Positions 14,722 to 22,850 of a stretch of DNA of 53,704 nt are shown piece after piece. The notes under the pieces are model-generated. The model made no database searches and was not told the origin of the DNA. It saw nothing but the letters and a program-made list of their open reading frames with translations. Positions within the stretch are counted from its first letter, which is position 1. Each line of letters begins with the position of its first letter. This DNA comes from Deltaproteobacteria bacterium (GTDB taxonomy: Bacteria > Desulfobacterota > RBG-13-43-22), in assembly GCA_016219225.1 (NCBI GenBank), contig JACRBX010000155.1, positions 1-53,704 on the forward strand, given 5' to 3'. The position numbers and the translations under genes are program-made.

Positions 14722-16443
14722 ATGTCCTATCTCGTTTTAGCCCGGAAATGCCGGCCCCAGGTTTTTGAAGATGTATTGGGGCAGAATCATGTAACCCAGA
14801 CCCTGCAAAACGCCATTAAATCCGGGCGGGTTGCCCATGCTTATCTGTTCAGCGGTCCCCGGGGAGTCGGCAAGACCTCGGTGGCCCGAATCCTGGCCAA
14901 GGCCCTTAATTGCCAGAATGGCCCGACCCCGATTCCCTGCAACCAATGTACTTCCTGCCGGGAGATCACCCAGGGGGTGAGCCTCGACGTCCAGGAGATC
15001 GATGGGGCCTCCAACCGCGGGATCGACGACGTCAGGGAGTTGCGGGAAAACATCAAGTATCTGCCGGCCCAGGGCCGCTACAAGATTTATATCGTCGATG
15101 AAGTCCATATGTTGACCGGGGAGGCCTTTAATGCCTTATTAAAGACCCTGGAAGAGCCCCCTAAACACGCCCTGTTTATCTTTGCCACTACGGAACTCAA
15201 CAAGGTCCCTTTAACAATTTTTTCCCGCTGCCAGTCCTTTAATTTCAGACGGGTTTCCCTGGATTCGATAGTCGATTATCTTAAATCTCTGGCCCAGGCC
15301 GAGCAGGTAGCCGTGGAAGAAGGGGCCTTACGTTTGATCGCCCGGCAATCCGAGGGAAGTATTCGGGATTCCTTAAGTCTTTTGGATCAAATCCTTTCCT
15401 TTTCTGCGGAAAAAATAAGCGAGGCCCAGGTTCAGGAAATCCTCGGTTTTGTGGACCGCCGGATCATTTTTGAAGTCGGCTGGGCCATCGTCGGCAACCA
15501 GGTAAAAAGACTGCTGGAACTGGTCTGCGAGGTCTATGAATTCGGTTACGACTTGAAACAGTTTTATAAGGACCTCATCGAACAGGTCCGAAGTTTGCTC
15601 CTGATAAAAATGGGACATGATCAGGGGCCTTTATTAGACCTTCCCGGGGAAGAGATCTCCGGGATTAAAAAAAAGGTCCAGGAGGTTTCCTTAGAGTTTC
15701 TCCAGGACGCATTGCATTTTTTAATCCAATCGGAATGGGAATTGCGCCGGGCCCCCCAGCCCCGTTTAGCTTTGGAAATGATTTTGCTCCGAACGGCTCG
15801 ATTACGGGAAATCATTCCCATCGATACTATTCTGGAGAAACTGGACCGGATCCAGGAACAGGGCCTTCTCCCCCGAGAAGCTCCCCCGGTCTTTAAAGAA
15901 CCGGCACCAAAGAAGATGGAAACCCTGAAAGAGACTTCTCCGGTTTATTCCAACGATCCCTGGCCTGAAGAAGCCAGGGTGCAAAGGGTCGAAAAAGAAG
16001 TCGTGGAAGCCCCACCTCCCGAGGCCCCCTTCGAACCACCCGCTTCGAGAGGGTCCGAACCGTTTTCGAAAGAAGAATTGCTGGAATTTATTCGTGGGGA
16101 AAATATTCCTTTGGCTACTTATTTGGCCCAGGCCGATCTAAGGGTCGTAGACAAAAATACCCTGGAATGGGACTTCAAGGGAAATTCCTTTCATTTGAGA
16201 TTGTTGGAGGGAAACGGCAATAAAAAGAAATTAGAAAAACTCTGCCAGGACTTTTATAAACGGAAGGTCAAAATCAAATTCCTTTCCACCGAACCGCAAA
16301 AGGAAATACGGAGCGAGGCTGTTTCTCCGGTGCGGCCCTCCAAAACCTCTTTTAAGGAAAAGATCTCCCACCCCCGGATTAAAGACTTTATCGATATCTT
16401 TCAGGCCGATGTGGTGGACCTGAAGATGCCCCCCGAAAAATGA
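14722..16443 (+). CDS. dnaX: DNA polymerase III subunit gamma/tau
   Basis: The clamp-loader ATPase. The 573-residue protein has Walker A GPRGVGKT (45-52), the zinc-binding cysteines C64, C73, C76 and C79, Walker B IVDEVH (124-129) and sensor motif SRC. Domain III follows to about residue 370, then a charged tau-type tail. An A8 run near codon 317 lies inside domain III and is probably not a programmed frameshift site. The ATG at 14722 has no Shine-Dalgarno site; a heptad array sits in its place. No recR or ybaB neighbour is present. Confidence 0.93.
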   Translation: MSYLVLARKCRPQVFEDVLGQNHVTQTLQNAIKSGRVAHAYLFSGPRGVGKTSVARILAKALNCQNGPTPIPCNQCTSCREITQGVSLDVQEIDGASNRGIDDVRELRENIKYLPAQGRYKIYIVDEVHMLTGEAFNALLKTLEEPPKHALFIFATTELNKVPLTIFSRCQSFNFRRVSLDSIVDYLKSLAQAEQVAVEEGALRLIARQSEGSIRDSLSLLDQILSFSAEKISEAQVQEILGFVDRRIIFEVGWAIVGNQVKRLLELVCEVYEFGYDLKQFYKDLIEQVRSLLLIKMGHDQGPLLDLPGEEISGIKKKVQEVSLEFLQDALHFLIQSEWELRRAPQPRLALEMILLRTARLREIIPIDTILEKLDRIQEQGLLPREAPPVFKEPAPKKMETLKETSPVYSNDPWPEEARVQRVEKEVVEAPPPEAPFEPPASRGSEPFSKEELLEFIRGENIPLATYLAQADLRVVDKNTLEWDFKGNSFHLRLLEGNGNKKKLEKLCQDFYKRKVKIKFLSTEPQKEIRSEAVSPVRPSKTSFKEKISHPRIKDFIDIFQADVVDLKMPPEK

Positions 16444-16469
16444 TAAGAGGGTTTAATAAGAAAATAACG

Positions 16470-16500
16470 TTGCGGGTTTCTGGTTACGAGTTACGGGTTT
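16470..16500. repeat. Heptad repeat array
   Basis: Four 7-bp units of the type TTGCGGG/TTACGAG between the converging dnaX and hydrolase genes. It is followed at 16532-16569 by a GTGGTGCCCGC...GCGGGCAT hairpin, a family that recurs at 35348-35380. Confidence 0.65.
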
Positions 16501-16570
16501 AAAACCAACCTTACTTTGACATTCGAAATTTTCATGGTTCGTGGTGCCCGCTACAGGCGGGCATGAGAGT

Positions 16571-17281
16571 TTAGCCATGACTGGAATTCCTTCCTTCTTC
16601 TCGGGAAGCCGCTGACTTTTCCCCTACCAGGTAGTTCTGAAACCACTCGGCCGCCAGCCGGGAGACTTCTTCCATGGCCCCCGGTTCCTCAAAAAGATGA
16701 GAAGCCCTGGGGACGATGACCAGCTTTTTTTCGGTTTGAAGCTTCTCCATAGCTTCACGGTTCATTTCGATTACGGGATAATCGTGACCTCCTACGATCA
16801 GGAGGGTTGGGGCCTTCACCAGATAAAGGTCATCTCCGGCCAGGTCCGGACGACCCCCGCGGGATACAATGGCGGAAACAACCAGGGGTCGGGCGGTGGC
16901 GGCCATTAGTGCTGCCGCAGCCCCGGTGCTGGCCCCGTAGTAACCGATGGTCAGGTCCCGGGTGGTCTTGTCGGCCAGAACCCAGTCGGTTACAAAGCCT
17001 AATCGTTCGGCTAAAAGGGGGATATTGAACCTTAAATGTCCGGTGTAGCGATCCTCTGCCTCCTCCTGGGAGGTCAGCAGGTCGAAAAGCAAGGTGGCCA
17101 ATCGGGTTCCATGAAGGTAGCGGGCTACGGACTGATTTCGGGGACTGTGTCGGCTGCTCCCGCTTCCGTGGGCAAAAACCACCAGTCCCTGAGCACCCTC
17201 GGGTATCTTCAGGTCACCTTCCAGAAAAACCTTACCGGCCGAAACCTTGACCGGATATTCTTGAATGTTGGCGGAATGCAT
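16571..17281 (-). CDS. Alpha/beta hydrolase, dienelactone-hydrolase type
   Basis: 236 residues with the alpha/beta hydrolase fold: an oxyanion-type VVFAHGSGSS, nucleophile serine in GASTG, an aspartate in GGHD and a histidine in ASHLF. The substrate is unknown. It is the last gene of a three-gene minus-strand operon with a phosphoribosyltransferase and a PNPOx-like protein; related hydrolases are often found next to, or fused with, such phosphoribosyltransferases. An AAGGGACC ribosome site precedes the ATG. Confidence 0.82.
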   Translation of the reverse strand: MHSANIQEYPVKVSAGKVFLEGDLKIPEGAQGLVVFAHGSGSSRHSPRNQSVARYLHGTRLATLLFDLLTSQEEAEDRYTGHLRFNIPLLAERLGFVTDWVLADKTTRDLTIGYYGASTGAAAALMAATARPLVVSAIVSRGGRPDLAGDDLYLVKAPTLLIVGGHDYPVIEMNREAMEKLQTEKKLVIVPRASHLFEEPGAMEEVSRLAAEWFQNYLVGEKSAASREEGRNSSHG

Positions 17282-17301
17282 AGGTCCCTTCTGTTTGGGG
17301 T

Positions 17302-17703
17302 CTACTGTTCAACATCACTATGGGGTTGGATTTTAAAGTCGATGATCTTATCCACACGGACTACCATTTGACGTTCAATTTGAGGAATGGGGTGGTTTTC
17401 CATTTCCGGAAGGTAGCCATTCATCATGCCAAGCTCCTTCAAATCCATCAGTTCTCCGATGATCTGAAAACCATAATCCGTGACCGGGTTCCAGGTAACA
17501 ATGGTCAGAAAATGGTTGCTGCAAAGGTTTTGCATGGTCTCAGGGCAGAACCAGTCGGCTATCACCACTTCGTTTCCCGGGGTGATGGAAAGGGTCCGGG
17601 CGGCAGCGATGTGCGTTCTTCCGGAGGGGTCGGCTGTAGCGACAAAAACATGTCCCACCTCGGCAGCTAATTTTTCAGCTTCTTTCAGCAGCTTTGGATT
17701 CAT
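17302..17703 (-). CDS. Pyridoxamine 5'-phosphate oxidase-like FMN-binding protein
   Basis: 133 residues of the split-barrel PNPOx-like fold: HVFVATADPSGRTHIAAAR and VVIADWFCPETMQNL are typical of flavin-binding family members. It is shorter than true PdxH and lacks its C-terminal region, so a general flavin or heme-related role is more likely than vitamin B6 synthesis. The start overlaps the stop of the upstream phosphoribosyltransferase gene by 4 bp, with AAAGGAAG just before the ATG. Confidence 0.8.
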   Translation of the reverse strand: MNPKLLKEAEKLAAEVGHVFVATADPSGRTHIAAARTLSITPGNEVVIADWFCPETMQNLCSNHFLTIVTWNPVTDYGFQIIGELMDLKELGMMNGYLPEMENHPIPQIERQMVVRVDKIIDFKIQPHSDVEQ

Positions 17704-18383
17704 CTTCCTTTCTCCTTTTCATGGGCCTCCTTCAGGATAGTCAGCATTTCATCATCGCTAACCTGGTCAAATGAAGCATAGAACTGTCCCACGGCCATAA
17801 AGTCAGGCGGCACCCGGAGGCAGATGGTTTCATCGGCCTCATCAGCTAAGCGCATCACGGAATCCTCGGAACCTACCGGCAGTGCCAGAACCAGTCGGTT
17901 CGGGCCTTCAACCCGTACGGCTTTGAGGGCGGTCATGGTGGTGGCTCCGGTGGCCACCCCGTCGTCGGTAATAATGACCAGTCTGCCCTCGAGAGGAACT
18001 TTGGGGCGGACCTTGCGGATCTGAACGGCCCGGCGGGTGAGTTCTGCCAACTGATGTGCTTTTTCCCCCTCGATCTGGTGATTATCTATCCCTAACATCC
18101 GGACGATCCCCGGATCGACAAAGGCAATGCCGCCCTCGGCGATGGCGCCCATGGCCAATTCCGGATGTCCCGGCGTGCGCAATTTATGGGAAAGCACGAC
18201 ATCCAAGTCACCATTCAAGGCCAGGGCCAATTCCAGGGCGGCAATAATACCTCCCCGAGGGATTCCCAGAACGACCGCTTTCCGATTCCCTAAATGCCCA
18301 ATTTCCCGGGCCAGCAGCTTCCCGGCTTCCACCCGATCGATAAAAGGCTGACTGCTTCGAGAGACAATTTTCAGGCTTCCCAT
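17700..18383 (-). CDS. Phosphoribosyltransferase family protein
   Basis: 227 residues of the type I PRTase fold. The PRPP loop reads VIITDDGVATGATT, with the two acidic residues and the TGAT turn intact, and GIPRGGIIAA lies near the N-terminus. Members of this subfamily are often fused or linked to dienelactone-hydrolase-like proteins, as here. The accepted base or substrate is unknown. It is the first gene of the three-gene operon. Confidence 0.85.
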   Translation of the reverse strand: MGSLKIVSRSSQPFIDRVEAGKLLAREIGHLGNRKAVVLGIPRGGIIAALELALALNGDLDVVLSHKLRTPGHPELAMGAIAEGGIAFVDPGIVRMLGIDNHQIEGEKAHQLAELTRRAVQIRKVRPKVPLEGRLVIITDDGVATGATTMTALKAVRVEGPNRLVLALPVGSEDSVMRLADEADETICLRVPPDFMAVGQFYASFDQVSDDEMLTILKEAHEKEKGR

Positions 18384-18797
18384 ATTGAATTCCCCTTGGG
18401 CATTTCTCTTTCAGGCCCTTTCTTTATTTTTTGAAAATCAACGGGAAAGTGGAATTATTCTAATTAAAGTGTAACGATAATTATCAAAAAAGAAATCCAG
18501 ACAATCCTGTATTTTTGGGATTTAAAAACTGTATATTGACTGTCTTCTCCTTGTCGGGCAGGTTGAGAGCTTGCTTTTGGCTGTAAAGGGTATTAAATAG
18601 AAAATGATGGCTATGTAAAAAGTCAAAGATTGCTCTTTCCCGTCATTCCGGTGGAAACCGGAATCCAGGTTCAAAGGTCTGGTTCCCGTTTTCCACCGGG
18701 ACGGTGTCTGGACCCCGGCTTTCGCCGGGGTGACGGCCCGAGAGACATTTTTACGAATCCATCAAAATAAAGGACTATCAAATCATAGGAGGTGCGT
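18384..18797. other. Spacer between divergent genes with MITE-like element
   Basis: Contains a 10-bp palindrome GATAATTATC (18475-18484) that resembles half of a Fur box, and the MITE-like element at 18605-18764. No gene is seen. Confidence 0.5.
18605..18764. mobile_element. MITE-like element with CGTCATTCC palindromes
   Basis: About 160 bp bounded by TGATGGCTATGTAAAAA on the left and, inverted, TTTTTACGAATCCATCA on the right. Inside are a CGTCATTCCGG...GGAATCCAG palindrome (18641-18668) and its inverted partner (18707-18735). The same plan recurs at 27883-28017 and 39839-40033. No protein is encoded. Confidence 0.65.
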
Positions 18798-19265
18798 ATG
18801 AAGGCGATTACTACCGGGGAAATATTTAAAAAGGCGATCATCTTTGAGGAGCTGTCACATACTTTTTATAAACGCCTCCAGGAGGTGGTCCTGGACGATA
18901 TGACCAGGGATACCCTGGAATTTCTGGCCCGTGAAGAATTAAAACATAAAGATTTTCTGGAAAAGTATCTTCAGGGAAAAGTATCGGGTTTTACCCTGGA
19001 TCTGGCCCAGGTCCATGACAGCAAGATTGTCGAGGCCTTTCAAGCCCCGCCGGTTGTTCCCGACCTGCTCCAAAAGGATGCCTTTTTATTGGCTGCGGAA
19101 AGGGAAAAGCATTCCCATGAATTTTACCTGAACCTGGCTGAATTACATTCGGCCGGAGAGGCTAAGGAGATCTTCCGGAAACTGGCCCTGGAAGAATTGG
19201 CCCACAAAGAAAAGGTGGAATATTTATATGTCAATGCCGCTTTTCCTCAAACATCGGGGGGATGA
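18798..19265 (+). CDS. Ferritin-like / rubrerythrin-type diiron protein
   Basis: 155 residues forming a four-helix bundle. Diiron ligands are visible as E17/E18, EELKH (46-50), a second-half EREKHSHEFY helix and EELAH near the C-terminus. There is no rubredoxin domain, so it is a rubrerythrin-like or bacterioferritin-like protein of the short type, probably acting in iron handling or peroxide defence. The ATG at 18798 has a perfect AGGAGG six bases upstream; an earlier in-frame GTG overlaps that site and is rejected. Confidence 0.85.
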   Translation: MKAITTGEIFKKAIIFEELSHTFYKRLQEVVLDDMTRDTLEFLAREELKHKDFLEKYLQGKVSGFTLDLAQVHDSKIVEAFQAPPVVPDLLQKDAFLLAAEREKHSHEFYLNLAELHSAGEAKEIFRKLALEELAHKEKVEYLYVNAAFPQTSGG

Positions 19266-19286
19266 GGCGACGATTTTTTGAAACAG

Positions 19287-19411
19287 GTAGGGTGGGTGAA
19301 GTGAAACGGAACCCACCACATAATAAATGCCTTGTACCCCTTGTGGGTTATGAATTGATTTTGTCATTTTTTATTGGGTTGGTGGGTTGCACTTCGTTTC
19401 ACCCACCCTAC
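19287..19411. repeat. REP-A inverted pair (GTAGGGTGGGT family)
   Basis: Two copies of a 31-32 bp repeat face each other: GTAGGGTGGGTGAAG...ACCCACCA at 19287-19318 and the inverse at 19381-19411. Each copy forms a GGTGGGT/ACCCACC stem. The family occurs at least eight times between 19287 and 21491, around and inside a RAYT gene. Confidence 0.85.
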
Positions 19412-19524
19412 GGGAACTGCTGGCTAAGACAAAAAATTTTTTGGCCACTCCCGTGCACTGTGAAGAATGCGGAGAATTTGAATTTTATTTCTTTTGATCC
19501 GATAAGCGGTGAGGTAAGGTGTCC

Positions 19525-19854
19525 TTACGATAACCAGTTCGCGAGTTCCCTTTTCGATAACTCAATGCGTTTCGCACCCCATCGGTCGCGCACTTGTGCA
19601 TGCGGAATAAAAACGGTATTGGGGTTGTCCGCTTCCTTTATGGCGGTTTTGACCTGTCGCCGGAACCATCTATCATGTTCTTCAGTTTCCCCTTTTGACA
19701 GTTCGACTTTAAAGGGTAACCCCTTTTCAATAACCACCTGGTTTATAAAGAGCCGTATTGCCTCACTTATTGAGAGTCCCAGGCCTTGTAAAAGATTCTG
19801 GGCCTTGGCTTTTACTGCGGAATCTATTTTTGAGCGAACCATCGTCTCCGGCAT
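19525..19854 (-). CDS. RelB/DinJ-family antitoxin, apparently orphan
   Basis: 109 residues. The N-terminal ribbon-helix-helix (RSKIDSAVKAKAQNLLQGLG) and ISEAIRLFINQVV match RelB/DinJ antitoxins, followed by a toxin-binding tail. No RelE/YafQ toxin is seen downstream: after the stop there are about 110 bp without a frame, then a REP-A repeat. A strong promoter (TTGACC, 17 bases, TATAAT) lies at 19894-19922. It may be a solitary antitoxin left after loss of the toxin. Confidence 0.8.
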   Translation of the reverse strand: MPETMVRSKIDSAVKAKAQNLLQGLGLSISEAIRLFINQVVIEKGLPFKVELSKGETEEHDRWFRRQVKTAIKEADNPNTVFIPHAQVRDRWGAKRIELSKRELANWLS

Positions 19855-19893
19855 ATCACGCCCCCTTATTAACTCTTTGTTTCATTCGTTGAG

Positions 19894-19922
19894 ATTATAA
19901 AATGGAAAAAAATTCGGGTCAA
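19894..19922 (-). promoter_or_regulatory. Sigma-70 promoter for the relB-type gene
   Basis: On the minus strand TTGACC (19922-19917) and a consensus TATAAT (19899-19894) are separated by exactly 17 bases, about 40 bp before the antitoxin start. Confidence 0.6.
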
Positions 19923-20051
19923 GTGGGATTTTCGTCTTATCGAAACTAAATAAAAAAGAAAAAAGATCAAATAAACCAGATAGACCAGATGGGGTAAGCC
20001 GCTTCTGATCAAAATTAAAAAAACTTGACAGACGTTTCTGGTTGGAAGCGT

Positions 20052-20083
20052 GTAGCGTGGGTGGAACGCAGTGCAACCCACCA
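20052..20083. repeat. REP-A copy
   Basis: A single GTAGCGTGGGTGGAA...ACCCACCA copy of the REP-A family in an otherwise AT-rich spacer. Confidence 0.75.
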
Positions 20084-20404
20084 ATAAAATAAACAGGTAC
20101 AGTTATTCTTTTAAATCAAGCAAAGATCAAAAATAGCCTCCAATGGGGTTAAACTATGAAGTGAATCGAAATCCCAATTCATCCCCAACCAAATATTTGT
20201 GCAAATGGCACATGCTTTTGTGCAATATTCATTCTTCCTTCCGGCTTCATCACACCTAACTGCATAAAATAAAAATATAATTTAATTTATTTTCCCATAG
20301 CATAGTTTTTGCATTAAAAAAATTATTTTTCATTTTCACGACGGTCATTTTTACCAAATGTGACATTGTTGTACTAACCCTTGCTTCTCCCGATAGGAGG
20401 TTTT
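20084..20404. other. AT-rich spacer, no gene seen
   Basis: No coding frame or palindrome of note. The last part carries TAGGAGG (20394-20400), the ribosome site of the truncated gene at 20405. Confidence 0.4.
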
Positions 20405-20477
20405 ATGAAAGCAAAAACACATCTTTTTTTATTGTCGTTTTGGTTTGTTGGGCAACGGTAGCGATGGCAGCCCTGTA
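20405..20477 (+). pseudogene. Truncated exported-protein gene (signal peptide only)
   Basis: An ATG with a TAGGAGG site opens a frame MKAKTHLFL that, after a one-base shift near a T7 run, continues as VVLVCWATVAMAA, a plausible Sec signal peptide ending in an AMA cleavage site. A stop codon and then a REP-A repeat follow at once. This looks like the 5' end of a gene whose body was lost where REP copies inserted. Confidence 0.5.
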
Positions 20478-20482
20478 GCCCT

Positions 20483-20685
20483 GTAGGGTGGGTGAAGTGC
20501 TAACGGAACCCACCGATTTGTGGGATTGTTTTATCCACATCGATTCGGCCATCGGAAATTGGTGGGTTTCGATCTTCTCAACCCAATTCCCGGGCTATGG
20601 GTGGGGTGCGATATGTTTTCAATAAATGGTGGGTTCCGCTTCTCTGCTGATATCGGTGGGTTTCGCTTCGCTGCACCCACCCTAC
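20483..20685. repeat. REP-A cluster upstream of RAYT gene
   Basis: A forward copy at 20483-20515, degenerate copies around 20560-20640, and an inverted copy at 20655-20685 ending in CCACCCTAC just before the RAYT start. Confidence 0.8.
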
Positions 20686-20696
20686 GATGAGGCGTG

Positions 20697-21413
20697 ATGG
20701 GACAATATCGACGAAATTATGTTCATGGTGGGACTTTTTTCTTTACGGTGGTGACTTATCTGCGCCAACCAATTTTAAATGAAAGGACCATCTCTCTTTT
20801 ACAAGAGGGATTTAAATCATGTATTTCGAGAAAGATTTTTTCTGTTGAAGCGATGGTAATCCTTCCGGATCATCTTCATTGCATTTGGCAACTACCGCTG
20901 GATGACAATGATTATTCCTCTCGATGGAAATTCATCAAGGCCTTCTTTACCAAAGGATATTTTCTATTAACGGGTGAAAATGGTATTGGTGGGTTCCATT
21001 TCATTCCACCCACCCTACGGGATTTAACAAAATGTAGATCGGGTCGAGCATTACCGCAGCCCATCGATAATTTTGATGCATCATGTAGGGTGGGTGAAGC
21101 ATGTAGGGTGGGTGGAGCGATAGCGCAACCCACCATTCAAAAACCCACCAACACCAAACCCACCGCCTCCATGCAAAAAAAGGGGGAAAAAGGAATCTGG
21201 CAACGGCGGTTTTGGGAGCACACGATCCGGGATGAAAGGGATTATCGAAATCATTGCGATTATATCCATTATAATCCGGTGAAGCATGGATTGGTCAAAT
21301 ATCCCCGGGATTGGCCGCATTCCAGCTTTCATGAATTTGTTGAAAAAGGTCTTTATCCCGAATCTTGGAGTGGATCGGTGAATGCTTTTCCAGATGAGGT
21401 CGGGGGAGAATGA
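20697..21413 (+). CDS. REP-associated tyrosine transposase (RAYT) expanded by REP repeats
   Basis: About 238 residues of the Y1/IS200-like transposase family that mobilises REP sequences. The HUH-type motif LPDHLHCIW and the catalytic tyrosine region DYIHYNPVKHGLV are present, as is the conserved KGIWQRRFWEHTIRDE. The usual RAYT length is about 180 residues; here residues about 98-158 are extra and are encoded by REP-A repeats (20988-21020 and 21085-21135) plus a third repeat-like stretch between them. The frame stays open throughout. The start is ATG 20697, with GTG 20694 as alternative. Confidence 0.88.
   Translation: MGQYRRNYVHGGTFFFTVVTYLRQPILNERTISLLQEGFKSCISRKIFSVEAMVILPDHLHCIWQLPLDDNDYSSRWKFIKAFFTKGYFLLTGENGIGGFHFIPPTLRDLTKCRSGRALPQPIDNFDASCRVGEACRVGGAIAQPTIQKPTNTKPTASMQKKGEKGIWQRRFWEHTIRDERDYRNHCDYIHYNPVKHGLVKYPRDWPHSSFHEFVEKGLYPESWSGSVNAFPDEVGGE
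20988..21135. repeat. REP-A copies inside the RAYT coding sequence
   Basis: An inverted copy GGTGGGTTCCATTTC...CCACCCTACGG (20988-21020), a related GTAGATCGGGTCGAGC stretch near 21031, a partial GTAGGGTGGGTGAAG (21085) and a full copy (21103-21135) are read in frame as protein. Confidence 0.85.
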
Positions 21414-21460
21414 TGGATGTGCTCCCCCGCTTTTTATTGATGGGTTCTATGACAACTGTT

Positions 21461-21491
21461 GGTGGGTTGCGCTTCGCTGCACCCACCCTAC
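21461..21491. repeat. REP-A copy at the broken end of an ATPase fragment
   Basis: An inverted copy GGTGGGTTGCGCTTCG...CCACCCTAC lying exactly where recognisable ATPase sequence begins. Confidence 0.8.
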
Positions 21492-21906
21492 GGGAGCTGG
21501 TAAAAGCTGCCCAAAGGAAACGGCCCTGGAAATATATAACAGCATAAGGGGATATCCTTATTATGTCCAGAAACTGGCCTCGATTGCCTGGGATCTGACG
21601 GCAAGACAATGCACCACGGATACGGTAAGGGCTGCTTTTCGGATATTGCTTCCTATGGAGGCGCAGGACTTTGAAGGTATCTGGAGCGGGTTGACCTTAA
21701 TTCAGAGGGGTTTGCTCAAAGCCCTGGCCCAAGAGCCGACCATCTCCCCTTATGCCAGGGAATTTCTGGAGAGGCATCGTCTTTCTGTAGGCGGGACTCA
21801 GAGGGCGATGAATGGTCTTCTTTCCAGAGATCTGATCGAAAGAGACGATAAGAATATTTATAGATTAACGGATCCGGTAATGGGTGTGTGGCTGAAGGAA
21901 AACTGA
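21492..21906 (+). pseudogene. C-terminal fragment of an archaeal-type AAA ATPase
   Basis: The recognisable part starts just after a REP-A repeat with ALEIYNSIRGYPYYVQKLA and ends in a winged-helix LLSRDLIERDDKNIYRLTDP. This is the C-terminal half of ATPases of the archaeal ATPase (PF01637-like) group. The P-loop half is missing. The open frame extends back to 21382 but that part is REP sequence and the tail of the RAYT gene. Probably non-functional. Confidence 0.65.
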
Positions 21907-21967
21907 TAAGCGGTAGGAATATTTCGGAGACAATAGGAGGTGGCAACCCTGAATGGGATCGTGAACC

Positions 21968-22846
21968 CTAACGGGTTATCAACGACCTATTTAAAAATCC
22001 CAGGACGGCTTCCCGTGTTTCTTCCGGTCGTTCCATGGGGACAAAATGACTGGTTTTTGGAAGGCCGTTCAAGACCGCCGGGGGGTAGTTCTTTTTAAAC
22101 CGTTTGGCTGCCGGTGCCAGGAAGGTGTCCGAATCCTTCCCGTACAAGACCAGAGTCGGGCACTTGATTTTAGGGATATATTGCCAGATATCATGGGGGC
22201 AGGCGGAAAAGCACCTGGATTCCCAGGCCGGGTCACAGCGCAGACGAATGGACCCATTACCGCCCGGATTCATACCATGGTCGAGATAGGCCTCCAGAAA
22301 TCCGTCCTGCCACCATTTAAAGCTCCCCTTGGACCGGTAGGCATTGAGAACGGTCTCCCGGTCCGGCCAGACCCTTTTCCGTCGAACGGCCCGGGCGGCA
22401 ATGGGGACCCGTTGGGCCATCCCGGTTTTTTTAGCCAGAAACCACCACCACATCCAGGAAAAAGGCAGGATGGTCGGGTCGAGCAGGACCAGTGCCCGCA
22501 CCAGATCCGGCCGCTTGACGGCCAGGAGCAGACTGACCGTTCCCCCCAGGGAATGGCCTATGGCAATAACGGGTTCTTGAAGGAATTCAATAAATCGTTC
22601 CAGGTCGGCCACGAAGATATTCCAATTTTTCAGCTTACGGGGATCGGCCAAGGCCCTGGTCTTTCCATGGCCGCGATGATCCATGCCAGTGAGTCTTAGA
22701 GAAGGGGTCAATAATTTGGCCAGGGGGGAATAGGTTCCGGCACAAAACCCGGTGGCATGGGCCAGATGGGCTAAAGGCCCGGAGCCGCCGAAGTCCAGAT
22801 AATGGAACTCTCCTTCGGTGTTTTTAAAAATACGACTTTCAATCAT
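21968..22846 (-). CDS. Alpha/beta hydrolase
   Basis: 292 residues with nucleophile motif GHSLGG, HGHGKTR near the oxyanion region, a late aspartate in YGKDSDTF, and catalytic histidine in TSHFVPMERPEE. A soluble esterase, lipase or haloperoxidase-type hydrolase; substrate unknown. It begins 4 bp after the permease gene and is last in a minus-strand operon with the permease and an SOR-like protein. Confidence 0.82.
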   Translation of the reverse strand: MIESRIFKNTEGEFHYLDFGGSGPLAHLAHATGFCAGTYSPLAKLLTPSLRLTGMDHRGHGKTRALADPRKLKNWNIFVADLERFIEFLQEPVIAIGHSLGGTVSLLLAVKRPDLVRALVLLDPTILPFSWMWWWFLAKKTGMAQRVPIAARAVRRKRVWPDRETVLNAYRSKGSFKWWQDGFLEAYLDHGMNPGGNGSIRLRCDPAWESRCFSACPHDIWQYIPKIKCPTLVLYGKDSDTFLAPAAKRFKKNYPPAVLNGLPKTSHFVPMERPEETREAVLGFLNRSLITR

Positions 22847-22850
22847 TTTA

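Noticed and set aside
15667-15680. A8 run in dnaX as a programmed frameshift site making a gamma subunit
   Set aside because: A +1 shift stops almost at once, but the product of about 326 residues would end inside domain III, too short for a working gamma; a -1 shift opens a long unrelated frame.
18475-18484. GATAATTATC as a Fur box controlling the ferritin-like gene
   Set aside because: Only a 10-bp half-like match, over 300 bp from the gene and separated from it by a MITE-like element; too weak to claim.
19262-19900. 212-codon plus-strand frame
   Set aside because: It is antisense to the RelB-type gene and REP-A repeats, has no ribosome site, and its protein resembles nothing.
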